Shown here one piece after another: positions 58,941-64,000 of a stretch of 64,000 nt of DNA. Within the stretch, counting starts at the first letter, position 1; each line of letters opens with the position of its first letter. Under the pieces are notes generated by a model. That model had not been told where the DNA came from, ran no database searches, and saw only the letters and a program-made list of their open reading frames with translations. The DNA is from Deinandra increscens subsp. villosa (Eukaryota; Streptophyta; Magnoliopsida; Asterales; Asteraceae): NCBI GenBank assembly GCA_039602395.1, contig JBCNJP010000006.1, forward strand, positions 66,778,509 through 66,842,508, read 5' to 3'. The position numbers and the translations under genes were made by a program.

Positions 58941-60080
58941 TCAATATCAATCTATCCTTCTTCAAGTTATCAAAAGTTGATCGTTTATATCATTAGTCTT
59001 TTATCGATTCGAATGAAGCTTGTCTTTGGCAATGGTTGTTTATTAATTGAATACAAATTGTTATTGCTTACCTTGTTATACAAGTTGTTTTCATTCACAA
59101 ATCGCAAGAAAGTTCGATGAATATGACTATTAAAATTATTGAATGTTAAATTTATTAAAAAGCAATGAAAAATGGATATATTTAGATCTTGAGACCTTTT
59201 TCTGGAACCCAAAATATGTTTTTTTGTTGCTATACTTTGGGCTTCCTTGATTGCTAAATGGGTCTTTATTTTGGGCTTGAAGTTTTGTTTATTGTGACTA
59301 AAAAAACAATAGCCCGATGGTAACAGAGGAGAGGGGGAGAGTTGGAGTTCACGGCAAAATTAGTTAAATGAGCAATTCATAGTAGAGAGTCCTATAAATC
59401 TACAAGTATAGTCTCTAAAATTTGGGGTGTTGTTGTGAGTAGAGAAAAGATAAACTGTTACTGTTCATCACTAAAATTGAGGAAAAAAACTGATGATTAT
59501 CTAAAATTTAAAGTTTGGTTGTGATTGAAGAGAGAGAAAGGTAATGATAAGTGTATAAAAAATATTATTTAATTGTGATTGTGAGTGAATGAAAGAGAAC
59601 AAACAATAATAATAGTATAAATTATAGAGATGTGAATGAGAAATCTACTCTCAATGCTTAGTTCTTGAGAGCTTTTTCTGAAACATAGGATCAGGCTAAA
59701 TCATGGACTTATTAAGAAACGTTTTCATGAGTAAAAATTTTTCGGTATACATTTAAGTATGGGTAAGTATTAATTTTTTCAATCGGGTTTTGATCATGTT
59801 ATTTTAACAAATTCAAACTCAAATCAAGTAATAACCAACAAGGTAGTATCATATTAAAAAATATTCAATCAACAATCTAAGCATTCCCCGACCAATAACC
59901 AACAATTTTACATAAAGAAAATTAGTAATTAAAGTATAAATCAAATAGTCATAATAAAGTAAAACTTAGAGAGTGCTTTTTCCTAAAAAGAAATATCTAA
60001 ACTAAGGATTCAAGAATGTTTAGAATCTATAGAAAGTGGGCGGCTCCATTAGTTACAAAAAAAATTGAAAGTAAGAGCCG
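58941..60080. other. Intergenic, no gene seen
   Basis: AT-rich, with no recognisable gene. Short ORFs near 58985-59212 (minus) lack any domain. Confidence 0.4.
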
Positions 60081-60290
60081 AGTGGCACTAGCTTAGCCTA
60101 GTGGCAAATGTGTATGACCTCTTATCAAGAGATGTTTGTAACAAAAAAAAAGAGAGTTATTAGTTGGGTCAGGGAGTTTTTTCACCAGTGGTGAGTTTTC
60201 TCCTGATGGGGATTGAAGATGATCGGGTGAGTGCCCGGGTGGGGTAATTTCTCCGTCAATGATCCAAATTTACCGTTCAAAAAAAATATA
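60081..60290 (+). mobile_element. SINE-like element
   Basis: A-box-like tagcctagtggc at 60094-60105 after 'gagtggcactagct', a degenerate middle with an A-run, and a 3' part 'gatgatcgggtgagtgcccg' and 'tgatccaaatttaccgttc' plus A tail that matches 16946-17010. The B box is degraded. Confidence 0.45.
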
Positions 60291-60299
60291 GATGATTGT

Positions 60300-61516
60300 T
60301 CGTCCCTTCAATTATAAGGATGGGCGGAAATAAATATGCGAAAGTTATGTAAAAAATTTAACACGTGTGTATTATTTTTTTAATTGTCCCTAATAAGATT
60401 ATATGAAATAGGTTTTGTTTGATATATTAATAATTAGGCTAAAATCTACATGTGTGGACTTTAAGGTTTAAGTAAATAGTCATTAAGTATTTGGATAAAT
60501 GGATAGTAGGGTTTTAGTTAACTGGGTTGCTTGTATAACTTATGAAATTTAACGAAGTAACGGGCATAATTGCTTATATAGTTATTCTGTTTATATTTGT
60601 GAAATTATAATTTTTCTTTATATTGGTCTTAAAGTTTTATAGTGCAAATTGAAAATTTCATTTTAATTGATGTTAAAACTTTTTGGGATCGGTCAAAATT
60701 AGATAGTACTGGCAGACAACTTAGAAGAGTAAGTTGACATCTTGACCCGGGAAGAAGAAATCATCACATAACAAATCTGAATCGGAGAAGTCAATCTTTT
60801 ACACAAACCTTCAAGTGTAGCTAGCTAGCTGGTGGATTTTTTTAGAATATTATTCTTAGATGTAATTAATTTGCAGACATTTTGGATGTTGCAATTTTAT
60901 ATCACATATTGTCCCCGAGTTTGCATTACAACAGAACAATTGTCGGTATCTTTATGCATATCTTTAATTAGTTGGTTTATTAGTTTATTGTTTTGGCAAG
61001 CTTTTGAGTCAATTAAGGTAAGTATATGCATGCTTCATAGTTGTAGATTTGTATTATAATTCATGTTATTTAATAGTGTAAATAGAGGGTTAAGCTTTAT
61101 TGTATTGTTTTGAATGCTATTTCTTGGATTGTTACACAAAATCGTTGAGTTCGTTTGCTACCGTTTGTTTTTGCTAACACAATATTAGTGATATCAAATA
61201 TTCTTAAACTTTAAGGAGGTTATTTGTGGGTGCTAAGAAGAGTAAGAACAAAAGGACAACTAACTTGTATATTTATACATTTACTATTACAAAAGCATCA
61301 CCAATAATAACATAGCAATCTAAATTGCAAGTCTTATACACAAAATCGTATATCATCTTAAGCTTATAGAAATTGTAGCATTTCTGCAATGTGTTTATAA
61401 GTTTGATCGATCTAATGCCATTTTTCATTCATACTATATATTATTTCCAAAATATTTATATATGCTTTGAATAACGTATACTATATAATCCTTGTTATAT
61501 ATTTCTTTGAAACTTA
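60300..61516. other. Intergenic 3' of RGF-like gene C
   Basis: AT-rich. A 75-codon ORF at 60832 shows only hydrophobic low-complexity sequence. No supportable feature. Confidence 0.4.
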
Positions 61517-63433
61517 TCAATTGTGTATAGGAGACTTCTTCCTAGCTGGAGTATAATCCATTTCCGCAATATCCGAATAATATTGCTCAGTGATGACACG
61601 ATGTTTCGAGTTTTGTAGCGACGAATTGGATGACGTCTCCTCCTTCTTCCCTGCTAATTGATGAGTAGATTTGATCACTTGTGGTTTTGGATCATGTTCA
61701 CTCTTCTGATTCTGTGCATGAAACAAGCTTTACAAAGTTAAAAAAAAAAAAAAAAAAATCTAACTGTTTCTTTCATTTATCTTTTAATTAATCTCTTATT
61801 AATGTTTTTAAGTTGATGAATATTTTGGTGATTAAGATAAACCCAACCTCTGAGTCGTTCGTGGTAGTTAAAAAGGAAGTAATTTTTGTCATAAGGTTTC
61901 TTTTTATTCCTGCAAAAGAAAGAAATAGGACTTAGAACAAACTAGCTAAAGGTTTTCAGATAATTTAGGGAAATAATTAAGCAAGTTTAATAAATGAACA
62001 AACTAACTAAAGTCCGTTCTAAAACCTTAAAAATATCTAAAAACATGCCCCATATCCTATTTCCATCAATACTTAAAACACATATTTTCTCTTATATAAT
62101 TTAATCAATCCTACAAAAATCCTCATAGATCTTATATTTTCACAATTTCACATCAACATCCATATTTAGAAATGCAATAATTTACATTTAAATAGCATTA
62201 ATTAACTGATCATATTTAAAACTAAAAAATAAGATTTTTTTTTTAAAAAGCTCTCCAGTTCCTGTTTTTTGGGTATTGAACCTCCTCCTCCTTGTCAAAA
62301 GATTGAACGAATGTTTAATTTCTTTTAAAACTTTTCAAAACAACGTTTCTAAACGCTGGTATAAAATAGCTTAAAAATCAAAGATTAAAAAGGTAAAACT
62401 TTTAAAGATAGTTAAATGGCTCTTTCAATGTGATTTATACTGAAAAGATAGTGTCGGATTAGATTTATTTATTAGTTGGGAAGATAACAGCTCCCTTAAT
62501 AAAAGTTGGTGTTGGCCACTGAAAAATTATGGCAAAATATAGGTTGCAATATAGATCCAAACCGTCTCCAATTCTGTCGCTCTACTATCGCCAAATCCAT
62601 GCCATCACCATTAATCGTACGTGTAGTTGGTAAAATGTTGGATTTTCTTTTTACGTGTGTTACCTCTTAAATTTTTTTTTTTGTATGTGTAGTATCTCTT
62701 AATAAATTTTCTAGTTTCGCTTCTGGTTACTTCTGATTTTTTATTGCAAAATCTGATTAGGGACGATGTTTTTCTCATGACCAAAAGTGCAGTGGCTGGA
62801 AAAGTGATATATATAAAAAGATAGTAAATTATAGTTTTTAATCATGCATGTTAAACAATTTTGAAACCAATGTTTACTTAAGAAGGTGGAGGGTTCCAAA
62901 ATGGTGTCTTCATGAACCTTAGCTAGGTACTCTAATTAAGATAATCTGCTTGTATTACTTATATAATATTAATATTAATTGTGGTACCTGATGAAAATAT
63001 ATCACTCTTTGCTAGCAATTGATCATGTTGAACACTTTCTTTTACGGCTGTTGATGAAATCTACATGCAGCAAATTCATAACCAAAATACCATTAGACGA
63101 TTTATATATACAAAATTGCAAGAAATGTTGGTTTAATTTCTACATAAATTATTGAATACTTAGTTATATACCTACCTTGAGGATGTCTTGATTATTGTTG
63201 CTAGCTGATAAAGCAACTTTTCCCAGCCTTATACCTTCATAAAATCAGCAGAGAAGCACAACTTATTTGCATTACTTAAGAAATGGGAATCAACTTCCAT
63301 TAAATATACATAGAAATCTGATCTTATAATATTTTGAAAGTTAAAAAGATTGACAAAAATATGTACCTTGAGTTATATAGGGTAGGAAACTTGACAAAAC
63401 CAAAAGGGCCATCAGATAATTAATCAGCTTCAT
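61517..63433 (-). CDS. RGF/GLV/CLEL-type peptide precursor C (151 aa)
   Basis: Five exons on the minus strand: 63433-63367, 63234-63176, 63060-62988, 61909-61848 and 61711-61517, GT-AG with consistent phases. Signal peptide MKLINYLMALLVLSSF; exon 2 GIRLGKVALSASNNNQDILK matches exon 2 of genes A and B (G-x-RLG...NQ-x-I-x-K), at the same phase. The basic, Ser-rich pro-region ends ...EMDYTPARKKSPIHN. The last 13 residues, DYTPARKKSPIHN, have the full family signature: Asp-Tyr (sulfation site), basic middle, Pro-x-His-Asn end. This is the canonical member of the three. Exons 3 and 4 have no clear counterpart in A and B apart from ISS at the exon 3 start; exon 4 could be skipped in some transcripts only with a frame change (73+62 nt), so both are probably used together. 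TATA box at 63579-63572. Confidence 0.82.
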
Positions 63434-63571
63434 ACTTTGTAAAGATGCAAATTTCAGCTGGTCCACAAATTAATTAATTTGTTCTTTCTCTCTCTCTCTT
63501 TCTAGCTAGGATCACAACTAATGCAAGAGAGATTGTGAATGTGTGTAAGATATGCGTTATCTGAGATATCG

Positions 63572-63599
63572 TATATATAGCGATGAGATGGGGGACCCA
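63572..63599 (-). promoter_or_regulatory. Core promoter of RGF-like gene C
   Basis: Minus strand: TGGGTCCC (63599-63592), 12 bases, TATATATA (63579-63572), about 140 bases before the ATG. Although the surrounding sequence is unlike genes A/B, motif and spacing are the same. Confidence 0.55.
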
Positions 63600-63741
63600 C
63601 ATCTCAGGTTGCTATTTATTAGGGTTTCTAACTGTCTTTCACACTTCTATATATAGTCGTTAGCCTTCAAACTTTTGAAATGCTACGTACCAAGGAGTGA
63701 ATCTACCAAAGAGATTACAATGTATCGATAATATATATATA

Positions 63742-64000
63742 TAGGGTAAGGATTAAGTGAAAATAACTCCTAATGCGAAAACACGAAAACAAATATTAAA
63801 ACATTTATAACTTTTTCATACGTTAATATTTTTAAAAAAAATTGCACCAAAATCCTTAAAATTATATTATATTTAGTTCTGGAAAAAATTAAAAAAAATC
63901 AATTTTTTTTAAAATATTATTGCACAGGTACAATAATTTTTTTATTATCATTATTGCACATATGCAATAATATTAAAACCTTTATAACTTTTTCATATGT
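63742..64000. mobile_element. MITE end, cut by window edge
   Basis: 'agggtaaggattaagtgaaaa' next to a tatata run, then 'tgcgaaaacacgaaaac' and repeated 'ataactttttcata' (about 63810 and 63985) and 'ttattgcaca.gtacaata' units. This resembles a common plant MITE terminus; the other end lies beyond the window. Confidence 0.45.

Overview
The window is eukaryotic nuclear DNA from a flowering plant. It is AT-rich, its genes are spliced with GT-AG introns, it has pol III tRNA genes with plant-type upstream CAA motifs, and it is dense in plant transposon families. A eudicot is certain from gene content; an Asteraceae-like genome is my guess from repeat style, not a proof. Of the bases, most are transposon or decayed intergenic sequence.

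Host genes. (1) A complete spliceosomal GTPase gene of the Snu114/EFTUD2/CLOTHO type on the + strand (coding 29825-35495, 9 coding exons plus a 5'UTR exon, 988 aa, no frame breaks). (2) Two tRNA-Asn(GTT) genes (38922-38995, 39694-39767) lying in a duplicated block. (3) Three small secreted-peptide precursor genes on the - strand (40671-41514, 45684-46534, 61517-63433), all too fragmented by introns to show as long ORFs. Each has a signal peptide, the same exon 1/exon 2 arrangement and a C-terminal Asp-Tyr peptide resembling the RGF/GLV/CLEL root growth factor family. (4) Three short single-exon genes (16189-16299, 19396-19536, 53898-54059) for 36-53 residue Pro/His-rich proteins that begin MTKPTP and end KHH, share a promoter block and TATA box, and have no family I recognise.

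Layout. 1-2260: 3' end of a Ty3-type LTR retrotransposon inserted in a PIF/Harbinger transposon (2261-3307). 3308-5500: MITEs. 5500-12870: a LINE split by a complete but apparently non-coding Copia-type element (5589-11806, - strand). 12890-19540: repeats and the first two Pro/His genes. 19800-25100: LINE fragment, small repeats, a possible Helitron. 25129-28927: a MULE with an apparently intact four-exon transposase gene (- strand). It ends about 50 bp from the start of the Snu114 transcript, so the Snu114 promoter is MULE sequence or abuts it. 35850-39770: tRNA-Asn duplication with three nested DNA-element insertions. 40190-47905: tandem duplication carrying the first two peptide genes, with CACTA, Harbinger and solo-LTR insertions in the second copy. 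48881-49916: non-autonomous hAT with a perfect 8-bp target duplication. 53100-58940: SINEs, the third Pro/His gene, two solo LTRs. 61517-63433: third RGF-like gene.

The most interesting content is the pair of dispersed small-peptide families. The RGF-like trio also shares a promoter arrangement with identical spacing in all three copies. Coordinates of exons were read by hand from splice consensus and reading frame and need transcript confirmation.
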